From Cristatella mucedo (lineage: Eukaryota; Bryozoa; Phylactolaemata; Cristatellidae): 64,000 nucleotides of DNA. A model generated the notes under the pieces. That model did no database searches and had not been told where the DNA came from. It saw only the letters and a list, made by a program, of their open reading frames with translations. Numbering within the stretch: position 1 is the stretch's first letter; the number at the start of each line of letters is the position of its first letter. Made by a program: the position numbers and the translations under genes. Positions 44,901 through 54,474 of this stretch are shown here, piece by piece. Where the stretch lies: contig WPIO01000005.1 of assembly GCA_009760855.2 (NCBI GenBank), positions 6,182,001 to 6,246,000 on the forward strand, in the 5' to 3' direction.

Positions 44901-47213
44901 GACACTGTGCATGCTGCCACTAACCACATTTGCATGCTGACTCTGTGCATGTCACCCCTAACCATGATATTCGTTTTGTTTGTTTTTCAAGCATGATTTT
45001 ACTTACCATTCAATTGCATTTCCCTTTGCAGCAAATGTAAAGCGCCTAGAAAGAGATTAAGTTCTCTCAGGGGTGCTTTATCATGTACATTATTATTATT
45101 ATTATTATTATCTGCTCACGGTTTATACTCTCCCTCTTTTCAATGTGATTGCCAGTCCTAATCTAGGCTTTCACTTTGCGCCGAATTCTCTCAACTCCCT
45201 TGCTACAGGTATTGATGATATCCACACATGGTTGGCAGCAAACCTTCTTAAATTGAATGATGATAAAACCAACTTGCTAATTATCGGCAATCCAAATATG
45301 ATTCAGAAATTGAAAATCTTAACGCCAAAATCGACTTCTCCAGCATAACTACTGTTGAATCTGACAAAATCTAGGTGTCATGTTCCAAAGTGACCTTTCA
45401 TTAGACGACCATATCAGCTCCACAGCCAAGTCTGCATAAATTCAGCAACATAACATTGGTAACGTTCGGGCTTGTTTAGACAGGGATACCACATTTAAAT
45501 TGTTCCATGCATTTGTGACATCCCGTTTTGACTTCTGTAACTCACTGTTTGCTGGTCTGCGGGCCTGTGCGCTCAGGTGCTTACAGTTGGTGCAAAACTC
45601 TGTAGCTATGCTTGTCTGTCGTGAGCGTTACAGTTGCCACATCAGCACACAGCTAATGAAAATCTTTGAAAGTTTTTACTTGCTAAGAACGGTAAGGTAG
45701 CAAACAGTGGTCCATACAACTTAAACAACAGGTTGATCCTAATTTTTGGGAAATACTCCCAACAATCGTATAATTTGTAGGGCACTTCAAAAGACAAATA
45801 TGTTAGACATGGTAGCTACAGTTTTTCTGATTTCCACATGAAAGGAAAGTTTAAAAAAATCATGCAAATAATGTCCAACCCAAAAGTTAACCGGAAGCAA
45901 TAGGTGTAAAAATAAAAAATGTGCTAAGCTCTGCTTAGCATGCAACTCGAGTCCCAATTTTCGAGCCTTGTTACAACGAGTTACATGTTTGCATCTTGAT
46001 CAATTTTGCAATGCCTGGTGTGTACTTTTGATCTCGTAGTCTTCAATAATAATAATAATAATAATAATAATATTGCACTTGATAAAGTGCCCTCAGAGAA
46101 CTTAATCTCTTTCTAGGTGCTTTACATTTTCTGCAAAGTGATATGCAATAGAATAGTAAGTAAAATCATGCTTGAAAAACAAACAAAATGAATAATATGG
46201 TAAGGGGTGACATGCACAGGGTCAGCATGCAAATGTGGTTAGTGGCAGCATGCACAGTGTCAGCACGTACAAGCACATCAAGGACGAATCACAGGGACCC
46301 ACTAAATGCTGTCCTAAATAGGTGTGTTTTTAAGTTTCTTTTAAATGTGGTCAGGTCAGGGGATGTTCTGACGCAGGTCGCGAGGGAGTTCCAGGCTTTG
46401 GGAGCATACGAGCTAAATGCACGGTCTCCAAAGGATTTAAGGTTTGTATGAGGTATTTCCAGACTGTTGGATTCCGAAAAGCGGGTGGTACGATGCTTGG
46501 CCTGAGTGGGGAGTATATCTGAAAGATAGGCTGGAGCCATAGAATGAAGAGACCTACAAGTGAGCGACAAAACCTTGAAGTCAATCCGTCGCCTCACTGG
46601 TAGCCAGTGCAGGTCGGCGAGAAGTGAAGTAATGTGGCAACTGCGACGCTCACGACAGACAAGCCTAGCTGCAGAGTTTTGCACCAGCTGCAATCGCCTG
46701 ATCGCACATGCTGGTAGGCCAGTAAGCAGTGAGTTGCAGAAGTCGAGACGGATGTCACGAATGCATGGACCAACTTAGACGTGGTATCCTTATCTAAACA
46801 AGCCCCAATTTTAGCAATGTTATGAAGCTGAAAATAGGCAGATTTGACTGTGGAGCTGATGTGGTCGTTTAACGAGAGGTTGCTTTGGAATATGACACCT
46901 AGATTTCGAGCTGATTCAACTGGAGATATGCTGGCAGAGCCAATTTTGAGAGTCAGCCTTTCCAATTTTTGAATCACACTCGGTTTGCCCATAACTAGTA
47001 AGTTAGTTTTATCATCGTTTAGTTTTAGAAAATTTGCTGCCATCCATGTGCGGATGTCATCAATGCATGCAGCAAGTGTGTTTAGAGAATTTGAGGTGCT
47101 CGAAGGCTGGGAGGGATCAAAGCAAAGGTACAACTGAGTGTCTTCTGCTCTCCCGAGATGATATATACAATTCCGGACTATAAAACCATCGCCCAAAGAG
47201 AGAGGAGAGAGAG

Positions 47214-47279
<66 letters not shown>

Positions 47280-48064
47280 CGGTCAAGTTTTTACTTTTAT
47301 CTGGATCAAGTCTGAAGTAATAAATCAACGTATTACATAAATAAAAATCGCGCTGTGAACGCTTAAGTACATTTAAAGAAGCTAAGAGCGTATAGATTGT
47401 CCTGTATGTGCTTTTGCGTGTAGACACTGTCATTGTTATCAGTAACCAATGCACAAGCTTCCTCTCTAGCATTTATAAAGTTCCAAGCAAGAGTCTTAGT
47501 TCTCTTAGGGTTATTCATATGTCTAGTTATTTCTATTATTCCTCAACCAAAAAGCATTACGGGCAAGTTAAAGCAGGAAATCAAAATTTAAATCGACTTG
47601 TCTAAAGGCTCATCAGCCAAAAGCACACAATAAATTAGGTGAGAAGGTAACGTGGTCTACCTGCTTGATGAAAAGGCACCCATATAGCCATACTATTGAA
47701 TGCCGTCGTCTGAGCTAGGCGTATGATTATGCCGCTCGTTGAACAGAATACTGGAAGTACAGCGGCGTGACAAGCATGTGACAATAGCAAGGAATTGAAA
47801 TGAGGCAGATCAGTACATTCGTGCGGCATTACGAATGGCACAAGCTTGGGTTTTTAAGGAAAGTGATATCATGCACGACCTTTTGGAGACCCTACCGTGC
47901 TTGAGATTGTTGTCCCATTCTCCTGTATATTGATCCCCGTTCACAGAATACACCGTATGGCGAACACCTTTTTTGTCAGCCAGGTAGTCCCAGGTCTTCC
48001 ACAAGGGCTGTTTTTCTCTAGGCGCTTTGACCCATACTTTTTCGGGAGGTTTTGCATGGGCCAT
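38794..48064 (-). CDS. MORN3: MORN repeat-containing protein 3 (four secure exons)
   Basis: MORN3 is a small protein made almost wholly of MORN (membrane occupation and recognition nexus) hairpins. The family is linked mainly to sperm and ciliated cells and probably acts as a scaffold. Exons at 48064-47896, 40430-40279, 40206-40047 and 38978-38794 join in phase to about 222 residues, against about 240 in the human protein. Repeats seen: YTGEWDNNLKHGKGTYVW, YDGDWADDQRNGFGTY, YAGGWKHDKKHGYGTHF, YEGEWYADKRSGWGRMYY, YEGEWYDDMRNGQGMF, YEGTWKGDKKNGRGKFFY and YEGVWLDDIAKCGEM, then DFGREGAPARTSFPIPK. The FPIP motif and KCG repeat are typical of MORN3 specifically. Intron 1 is 7.5 kb and packed with LINEs. 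The last ~20 residues and stop are not securely placed. Confidence 0.92.
38979..40046. other. MORN3 intron 3, nothing recognised
   Basis: About 1.07 kb without recognised coding or repeat content. Confidence 0.45.
40047..40206 (-). CDS. MORN3: MORN3 exon 3
   Basis: Acceptor CTTTACAG after a 72-bp intron. Encodes GYGTHFYSDSEYYEGEWYAD then KRSGWGRMYYADGAIYEGEW and YDDMRNGQGMFRL. Donor GTGAGA, phase 1. Confidence 0.94.
40279..40430 (-). CDS. MORN3: MORN3 exon 2
   Basis: Acceptor TTTTTTGCAG. Encodes KGTYVWKSNGAIYDGDWADD, RNGFGTYSLPSGNDYRKVY and AGGWKHDKKH. Donor GTGAGT, phase 0 out. Confidence 0.93.
40515..40584 (+). pseudogene. tRNA-Lys-like pseudogene fused to a LINE-A fragment
   Basis: GGCTAGCTCAGTCGGAAGAGC is an almost exact tRNA-Lys D-arm/A box. 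A GAGACTATTAATTTCC anticodon arm (CTT changed to ATT) and a degenerate T arm (CTTCGTGCCTC) follow. Acceptor-stem pairing is poor, so it is not a functional tRNA. LINE-A sequence begins immediately downstream. Lies in MORN3 intron 1. Confidence 0.78.
40585..41315 (+). mobile_element. LINE-A 3' part, decayed
   Basis: Starts at the TTCTAATCGGTGATGCC (VLIGDA) coding block and keeps FCSAGPRLWN, the GAAGTCTTTTGGCTATCG UTR block, and a TATATTACATTTTA tail. Internal deletions and frameshifts. Confidence 0.78.
41690..43195 (+). mobile_element. LINE-A with deletion of the RT fingers/palm
   Basis: 41690-42010 is the linker (MHNPKMLMSTINQLLNRSHV, LADHFPNLFVKKIDKIRESI). At about 42130 it jumps to [13 protein letters not shown]-equivalent sequence ([12 protein letters not shown] after CAGG), skipping roughly 900 bp that the copy at 61240-62160 has. 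The rest is complete, including FSSAGPRLWNSLPQFLRND and an ATTACATTACATTACAT tail at about 43170-43191. Confidence 0.88.
43200..45111 (+). mobile_element. LINE-B with a duplicated RT core block, hairpin and (TTA)n tail
   Basis: Starts in the RT fingers (SLASGYVPAPFKRALVRPLL). The block LLVLLDLS.TFDTIDH...GSVLGP occurs twice, 43498-43720 and 43721-43945, the second copy in a shifted frame relative to the first. Downstream blocks LNDDKTNLLVMSKPS, ARNLGVIFQSDVSLDDHISS, LHSMAPAYLSDIL and KAWDSLP follow, with frameshifts and a stop near 44350. The ADD motif is damaged (FYAETLSC). Ends with hairpin 45038-45080 and (TTA)n 45089-45111. Confidence 0.88.
45112..45655 (+). mobile_element. LINE-B-like fragment, diverged
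   Basis: Begins TVYTLPLFNVIASPNLGFHF directly after the (TTA)n tail of the previous copy, then LNDDKTNLLIIGNPN and FHAFVTSRFDFCNSLFAGL. About 30 bp of the ADD region are missing. Truncated at the 3' end at about 45655. Confidence 0.78.
46045..47150 (-). mobile_element. LINE-B, 5'-truncated
   Basis: Reads from (AAT)n at 46047-46071 back to EDTQLYLCFDPSQPSSTSNS at about 47150. Includes LNDDKTNLLVMGKPSVIQKL, SARNLGVIFQSNLSLNDHIS and AFSSYAPKAWNSLATCV. One of the better preserved LINE-B 3' halves. MORN3 intron 1. Confidence 0.9.
47194..47275. repeat. (GA)n microsatellite
   Basis: About 80 bp of GA with two interruptions, about 45 bp beyond the 5' end of the adjacent minus-strand LINE-B. Confidence 0.95.
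47896..48064 (-). CDS. MORN3: MORN3 exon 1 (start codon)
   Basis: ATG at 48064-48062. Encodes PLWKTWDYLADKKGVRHTVY and SVNGDQYTGEWDNNLKHG. The LWK.WD opening matches the MORN3 N-terminus, and no other in-frame ATG lies closer to it. Donor GTAGGG, phase 1. Confidence 0.93.
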
Positions 48065-48879
48065 GGTTATCCCACAGTACTAGGAACCTGCGTCGTCAAG
48101 GAAACATAAGCAAACTTTAAAAAGCGACTACGATTGAGTCGCTGTAGCGGAAGAGGTTCGAGCGCATCTCGGGTTCGACAGTTCTTCTGCTCGAATGTTT
48201 CAACCGCAGATTTTTCTACCATAAACGTGTCCATGTATTGAATACAAGCTGCGCGTTCCAAAGCAGCCTTATTGATATAATATATGATGTTCTTTTTACT
48301 GTTAACTGTTCTCGCACGGCTACACCACACGGACAGTTTACCGGTTTTAACTCAATGAATTTATTTATGTACCACACGAACGCATCGCCCTTTTGTTGCA
48401 TGACTGAGACACACCGGATTGATTCGTCCGCGGTCGACCGGTCCTCAAGCGGGGCTGCGGTTGTTTCGGCCCGACTTTAAGCATTTCCTGCGTACGCTGT
48501 AAGCCCATTTAAGTTCAGCAAATCAATTATTTATGCATTTTATTTCTTCCCAAATTATTTTGTGTTGCGCGATCTATTTTTATTTCATTGAGCAGAAACA
48601 TCCATGCAGGGCCTAAATTTCCTAAAAGCATAGCTAAGCTGAGAAAATGCGCGGTCCTACTGTATGTTCAGAGCCCCAAAACATATGTCAAAACTGCACT
48701 ATAACCAATGCTTTGATATCCCTTTGACGCTACGATAATATAATGCAAAAACGTAAGAAAGCGTAGTAAAAGTCTGGCGCCGATAAACCCAGCATTTATT
48801 TCGCTTCCGGCGTCGTAGCCCCAGCGGTCATTGTTTCCGGTTGACCTCTGCTGCTCGCAGTTCTTGCCGGGGCCGCAAA
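48065..48879. promoter_or_regulatory. Divergent promoter region of MORN3 (minus) and integrin alpha (plus)
   Basis: 815 bp between the two start codons, head-to-head, without any of the LINE/SINE families that fill neighbouring DNA. It should contain both 5' UTRs and core promoters. I see no confident TATA box or named factor site. The role is inferred from gene arrangement. Confidence 0.6.
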
Positions 48880-49067
48880 ATGTGCCCGTCCGAAGCAGCC
48901 CGTTGTCGACTTCTGTTGCTGGTGATACTGCTTAATCTAAGCGTCGCGACAGCGTTTAACTTGGATACGAGCTCCCCGTATGTCAAGGAGGGTCCAAGCG
49001 GATCGTATTTTGGCTTTTCAGTGGTCCATAAACGCTGGGACGGTGTCCCCGAGAACTTATCAAACAG
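48880..49067 (+). CDS. Integrin alpha chain, exon 1 (signal peptide, first FG-GAP start)
   Basis: Integrin alpha subunits pair with beta subunits as plasma-membrane adhesion receptors for matrix or cell ligands. ATG at 48880 gives a hydrophobic signal peptide (CRLLLLVILLNLSVATA) followed by FNLDTSSPYVKEGPSGSYFG, the typical mature N-terminus FNLD and the F-G of the first beta-propeller blade, then FSVVHKRWDGVPENLSN. Donor CAG|GTAAGC in phase 2. An upstream in-frame non-ATG extension is not needed. The SYFGFSV form recalls PS/laminin-type alpha chains, but the subtype is not decided from 62 residues. Confidence 0.92.
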
Positions 49068-50395
49068 GTAAGCGCTCGGACGCTGCGAGCGTGCGGCTTT
49101 CCTTAAAGCGAGGGCGAACTTTTGCGATAACTTACATTACCGCGAACTTCTTGCGTAAGAGCAAACGTTGTCGCAAACGCTGTGGTATTGTTTGCAAGTT
49201 GTTGCATCGCCCTCTACACAATCGTAGTTCCTTCATTCTAATCTTGTACGGAGCGCGTAGACAACTTGATCGGTAGTTAAATCAGCGCACATGCAGCGCC
49301 TGACCTAGGCTGCACTGATTGTATGGGTTCCGGCTGCTTGCTCGTGTCGGAGACACTATCGGTCCTTGTCTTCCTGGTTGCTTGTTTCTGGCTGCATAGT
49401 CCGGTTAAAGTGGATAAGCCCGTGAGTCACGGAATGCAACCGTTTAGCTGTCATGTATGTCGCTCGTATGCAAGCGCCATCGTACGTCTTTTGTATGGGC
49501 GCCTTGTCAGGCTACGCTGCTAAGTGGTGGTTATCGCTTGTGTTAGCACAAGCTGCTTTAGCCAGCTCTGCAATTATCCCCTTTATATTTTCTCAGTAGC
49601 CGCATTTTGACGCCTGCGGTGTTGTATGATGTATGTTGTATGTACGAGGTGTTCAAGCAGTGTTGGCTCTCCATGCTTATGCCCTTGTCCAGCACTTGTT
49701 TGACCCCTCTTCATTATCTGTATGCTTTCATATTCAATAATGAAATTAAACCTTACGATTTAGTGAGAATAACTGGAAGTAGATGCTGCTAGTACTTCAT
49801 GTGGTCAATTTCCTCGTCCATGTAGACGAACCAGGCGAGAGCAGACACCATCCTTTACCACTACGCTGCCCAATTCCCTCAAGTTGCTGTATGAATGGGT
49901 TTTATAAGGTCCTAATATTTGTCCTTGTTGCGTTAGCTATGTCATGGATGAGCAAAGAATTATTCTTATTAATGGGTAATGATCAAAGTATTGACAATAA
50001 TTTAATATGATCAGTTTGCTCGCTTGAAGGCCGTGATAGCCCAGGAGGTGAAGTGCTTGCTCTTCACGACCAACGTCCTGCAGTTTGATGATTCTTTATT
50101 GCTAACTGCAAGTGATGGGGAAGCTGATAAGGCTGTTCTGCTGCTATACAAATTAGGCTGCTAAATCTGCCAAGATAGTTGTCATCGATTACTTAACAAC
50201 ATACTTGCACATGCTGATTAAACGATATTTGTTATTTGGCACTTCTGAAATACCGGGCTATTGAAGCAGGCTTGCTGCTGCTGTCAAGATTCTTAGGCAA
50301 CTTGCTACGATCAATAACTAATAATGCTCTGATGCGGAATAATTCTTTAATGGTATGGTCTCTCTGCTGATTCCTCTAGATCTCACAGCAGTATT
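49068..50395. other. Integrin intron 1, first part, nothing recognised
   Basis: No exon or known repeat family seen. Confidence 0.4.
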
Positions 50396-50396
50396 T

Positions 50397-50578
50397 CGGT
50401 GAGCCGTGATGGCACACTAGGTAAGGCGGTTGCTTTCACGACCTCGGTCCCGAGGTCGTGGGTTCGATTCCTGCGGTGGGCGATCCCTTATCGCCACTGC
50501 AAGCGGTGGTGATAGCCGTAAAGGCTTTTCTGTCGCTATACAAAAAGAGGCTGTTTAATCAGCTAGGATTTATTTTAT
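50397..50578 (+). mobile_element. SINE-1 (tRNA-derived) copy
   Basis: CGGTGAGCC head, A-box region GATGGCACACTAGGTAAGG, perfect 24-nt hairpin at 50437-50460 (11-bp stem, 2-nt loop), B box GGTTCGATTCC at 50461-50471, body, and AGGATTTATTTTATTT tail. Very similar to the minus copy at 18181-18375. Confidence 0.9.
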
Positions 50579-51480
50579 TTGACTCAGTTGATCACTAAAT
50601 CCTTCTGGGACGCCTTTCGACACGCCTTGGTATCACTGGCACAGTGCTAAACTGGCTTAGGTCGTAATAATAATAATAATGCACTTGATAAAGCGCCCTC
50701 AGAGAACCCGATCTCTTTCTAGGTGCTTTACATTTGCTGCAAAGGGAAACACGATTAAATAGTGAGTAATATCATGCTTGTCATGCCTCAGTGACAGATT
50801 TCAGAGTGTATATGTAAATGGCTGTTGGTCATGCTTGGCCCCTTTCTTCTTGTCTATCTATACTCTGTAGCCGGTCTCAGTGCAAGATGCATTTTTGGCT
50901 TCCATTTCTATGCCGATGAAACTCCACTCTACCTGCTGGCCTTCACTGCCTCACTCTACATCCGACTCACTTCCCTCTCAGCCTGCATCTACGAAATTAG
51001 AACTTGAATGGTCCATAACTTTCTCAAGCTCAACGACTATAGGACCTACGTAACAGTTGTGGACATGCCTAGTGCTACTTTAAAGTTGGAAGACCTTCAA
51101 AATTGGTTCATCTTGCACCATTCCCGTGACAATCTGCCCGTAATCTTGAGGTGCTGTTCCAAAACGATGTCATTGGATGGGCACACTGCAGCCTTGCCAA
51201 GTCGGCCTCTTTTTAGCTGATGAATGTTGTCAGAGTTAGACCTTGCTTAGACAAAAGTACGACAGCCAAACTGGTTCACATATTTGTGATGAATCTAGAT
51301 TGTTTCAATACATTTTATTTAGGATGCCTCCACAGTGCCCTTAATCGTCTGCAATATGTGTACAACTACTTGTAGCTTGCCTGGTCTGTCGTCAATGGCA
51401 TAGCTGCTACGTTATATCACTTCTGTCTGGGCTTCACTGGCTCCCAATCAAGTATTAAGTCGACTTCAAAATCCTCTGGT
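50579..51480 (+). mobile_element. Old LINE-B relative, interrupted by a minus-strand LINE-B end
   Basis: 50579-50666 encodes a FDSVDH.ILLGRLSTRLGIT block. It resumes at about 50788 and continues with GFHFYADETPLYLL (ADD changed to ADE) and NFLKLNDYRT. The C-terminal part is decayed. The insertion at 50667-50787 is a minus-strand LINE-B 3' end starting with (TAA)n. Confidence 0.72.
50667..50787 (-). mobile_element. LINE-B 3' end, nested in an older LINE
   Basis: TAATAATAATAATGCACTTG, AAAGCGCCCTCAGAGAACC and ATCTCTTTCTAGGTGCTTTA are the reverse complement of the LINE-B terminal hairpin and tail. The 5' end is truncated after about 120 bp. Confidence 0.82.
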
Positions 51481-51483
51481 CTA

Positions 51484-52880
51484 ATATAATAATAATAATA
51501 ATAATAATAGGTGCTTTACATTTGCTGCAAAGGGAAATGCAATTGAATGGTGAGTAAAATCATGCTTCATAAACAATCACAGGGACCCACTAAATGCTGT
51601 CCTAAATAGGTGTTTTTAAATTCTTTTTAAATGTGGTCAGGTTAGGGGATGTTCCGGTTGCAGGTCGGGAGGGAGTTCCAGGCTTTGGGAGCATACGAAC
51701 TAAATGCACGGTCTCTAAAGGATTTGAGGTTTGTACGAGGTATTTCTAGACTGTTGGATTCCGAAAAGCGGGTGGTGTGATGCTTGGCCTGAGTGGAGTA
51801 TGTCGGAGAGATAGGCTGGAGCCATAGAATGAAGGGACCTAAAAGTGAGCGACAAAATCTTGAAGTCAATCCGTTGCTTGACTGGTAGCCAGTGCAGGTC
51901 GGCGAGAAGTGAAGTAATGTGGCAACTGCGACGCTTGCTCACGACAGACAAGCCTAGCTGCAGAGTTTTGCTCCAGCTGCAATCGCCTGATCGCACATGC
52001 TAGTAGGCCAGTAAGCAGTGAGTCGCAGAAGTTGAGACGGATGTCACGAATGCTTGGACCAACTTAGACGTGGTATCCTTATCTAAACAAGCCCGAATTT
52101 TAGCAACGTTATAAAGCTGAAAATAGGCAGATTTGACTGTGGAGCTGATATGGTCGTCTAACGAGAGGTCGCTTCGGATTATGGCACCTAGATTTCGCGC
52201 TGATTCAACTGGAGATATGCTGGAAGAGCCAATTTTGAGCGTCAGCCTTTCCAATTTGTGAATCACACTGGGTTGGCCCATAACTAGTAAGTTAGTTTTA
52301 TCGTCATTTAGTTTTAGAAAATTTGCTGTCATCTATGTGCAGATGTCATCAATACATGCAGCAAGTGAGTTGAGAGAATTTGAGGTGCTCGAAGGCTGGG
52401 AGGGATCAAAGCAAAGGTACAACTGAGTGTTATCCGCATAGAAGTGAAAGCCTAGATTGTGCTTGGCAATCACATCAGCAAGAGGGAGAGTATAAACCGT
52501 GAAAAGAACCGGACCTAGCATGGAGCCCTGAGGTACCCGATATTTCATAGGTACCTCGGATGATCTTTGTCCATTCACGTCAATACTCTGGAGTCTCCCA
52601 CTGAGATAGGACCTGAACCACTGCAGAGCAGTGCCAGTGATGCCCAGGTGAGATGAGAGGCGCTCTAGAAGAACTTAGTGATCGATGGTATTAAAAGCTG
52701 CCGAAAGATCGAGCAAAACAAGCAGAGACACTCTGCCCATGTCTGCATTCCTAAGTAGGTCGTTGTATACCCTAAGCAATGCTGACTCTGGAGTGATTAG
52801 CTCTAAAGCCAGACTGGAACTTACTAGCAAGGTGTGAGGTTTCGATATATGAGTTTAGCTGGTCCACCACGACCCGTTCC
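51484..52880 (-). mobile_element. LINE-B, RT through 3' end
   Basis: The longest single minus-strand LINE-B copy: RT core (IDVNGQRSSEVPMKYRVPQG, GFHFYADNTQLYLCF with ADD changed to ADN), LNDDKTNLLVMGQPS, ISPVESARNLGAIIRSDLSL, and LHSMAPAYLSDIL. Ends with (AAT)n at 51485-51510; the terminal hairpin is partly deleted. Integrin intron 1. Confidence 0.9.
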
Positions 52881-52929
52881 AGTGTCTTTGATAGCCCTAC
52901 AGATCGCTTCACTCACTTCCACCAGCTAA

Positions 52930-53160
52930 GACCTCCCTTTTCTCCCAGTGTGCTCTCTCACCACTTGCTCATGGCTTTCAATCGTCTCTCATCCCTCGAA
53001 CTAAACTGAAATCTTTTGATTATGGGGCCTTCAGCTTGTATGTACTAAAAGTCTGGTACTGGCTTTCTGCTCCTGTAACCCCTGCAATGACATTGCATCA
53101 TTTAAGCCTCAGATAGACATTCATATGTTCCACGGAGCTTTTCCTTGGTCCCAGTGAATT
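52930..53160 (+). mobile_element. Decayed LINE C-terminal remnant
   Basis: KLKSFDYGAFSLYVLKVWYW resembles the LKSFGDRAFSSYAPKAWNSL block. Very diverged and short. Confidence 0.45.
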
Positions 53161-53242
53161 TGTCTTTCTTGGTCTTGTGTGCTTTGGGTGCTTACGTGTG
53201 CAAGATCCAGTGAATGTTACTAGCCAGTGGTTTTTTGCACCT

Positions 53243-53405
53243 GGGTCGTGGCCTAGGGGTAAGGCGTTTGCACCTCACAGCTCAGATTGTGGATTCAATC
53301 CACGAAGCAAGCAAGTCTTTAGTGCCCAGAGAGAGAGTTGTGATAGCTGCTGAGACTCTTCTGCCACTATGTAGATAATGCTGGTAAATCAGCTGATGTC
53401 ACTCT
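53243..53405 (+). mobile_element. SINE-3 (tRNA-derived) copy
   Basis: GTGGCCTAGGGGTAAGGCG (A box), GGATTCAATCC (B box), GAGTTGTGATAGCTGCTGAG body, and the CTTCTGCCACTATGTAGATA end that resembles the SINE-1 end (TTCTGTCGCTATACAAAAAG) and TAAATCAGCT. Confidence 0.75.
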
Positions 53406-53689
53406 ATCTGCGACTTGGCAGGGCTCTTTAGTCTAGATAGTAAAATAATTCCACATCCAGACCTTCTAAAAATACACCCCTTCAAAAAAAGATAGTGCCC
53501 CCAGGAATTGATGCTGAAGCTGCATACCAAAGACATGCCTCGTCAGCAGTCGAGGGGTGGGACCAAAGGAGGCTGGCTGAGCTGCTTCCCAGTACCGCAT
53601 GGCCTTCTCGAGCAGGAGGATGGGTTTAAAGCACCACTGGGCCCTCCCCTATAGCCCAACCTGATCTTTCATGCAGACCTTACCCAGAT

Positions 53690-54165
53690 CTTGGCCTAGG
53701 GATAATGTGCTCGTGTAGGGGCTCGTGGGCATGCGATGGCGGTAACGAAGAGCGAAGCCCCCCACAAGCGAGTTGTGCTGTCAACGACGGCTGCATTTTA
53801 TTGCACACAGGCAGCATAAGCGAGCGAGCGTACATACTGATAGTAGCCGTCGTATGTGCTGCTCCCGAGCACGTGCTGTTAAGCGAAAAGAGAGTGAATA
53901 GCGTGCATGCAGGCCGACCCAGAGGCAGAAAGTGAGTTTCGCGGCAAGGAACGCTCAAGTGCCGGCAAGGAGGTGCCCGTTGGGCGGGTGGAACGTCGGC
54001 TGGGGGCGGAACAACGTGACGGCGATGACCCGCCCACACTCGGATTTCACGGCCCAGAGTTTGAATTCTACAGCATATAATAATTCATTGTCCACAGCAA
54101 GTAAATTAATGGCAGAAGAGGCTCTTCTGCCGCTATGTAAATGAGGCTGGTAAATCATCACAACT
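53690..54165 (+). mobile_element. SINE-3 copy split by a solo LTR
   Basis: Head TTGGCCTAGGGATAATGTGC at 53690-53713. It continues after the insertion at 54043 with GATTTCACGGCCCAGAGTTT, a weak B box, and ends CTCTTCTGCCGCTATGTAAA, GGCTGGTAAATCA. The join aligns with the intact copy at 53243. Confidence 0.75.
53714..54038 (-). mobile_element. Solo LTR, 325 bp
   Basis: Starts TGTAGGGGC and ends CCGCCCACA on the plus strand (TGT...ACA termini with short inverted repeats). Flanked by CTCG on both sides (53710-53713, 54039-54042) as a 4-bp target duplication. Minus orientation is inferred from an AATAAA (complement of 53797-53802) 83 nt before the end. GC-rich compared with surroundings. No internal LTR-retrotransposon genes are present. 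Confidence 0.75.
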
Positions 54166-54474
54166 ACTACCTACCCGCCTGTAGTTTGCTTGGCAGGCTT
54201 GGCATCTAAATCAGCATCTCACTCCCTTGTAGTGTTGTCACTGGTACTGTAGATGTAATTATGGTCTTAACGGTAAGTACTTGTAAGTCCACTTCGGAAG
54301 GCCGAAAACACGTGCTCACATTAGGAGATCTTATTCAGTGTAACGTTAACTGAGATCCAGTGTAACGTTAACTGAGAGGCTTGTACCTTTCAAGTAGGCA
54401 TGTTGGTGTAGTGACGCCATCATATTGTGGGAATGCTTAGCATGTGCAGTAGGCACCAGAGGATCAAGGTCGCA

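Noticed and set aside
46594-47472. 292-codon minus-strand ORF as a gene
   Set aside because: It is a LINE-B fragment joined through a Ser-Leu stretch encoded by the (GA)n microsatellite to unrelated sequence.
48841-48879. Upstream extension of the integrin signal peptide
   Set aside because: It needs a TTG start. The ATG at 48880 already gives a normal signal peptide followed by FNLD.
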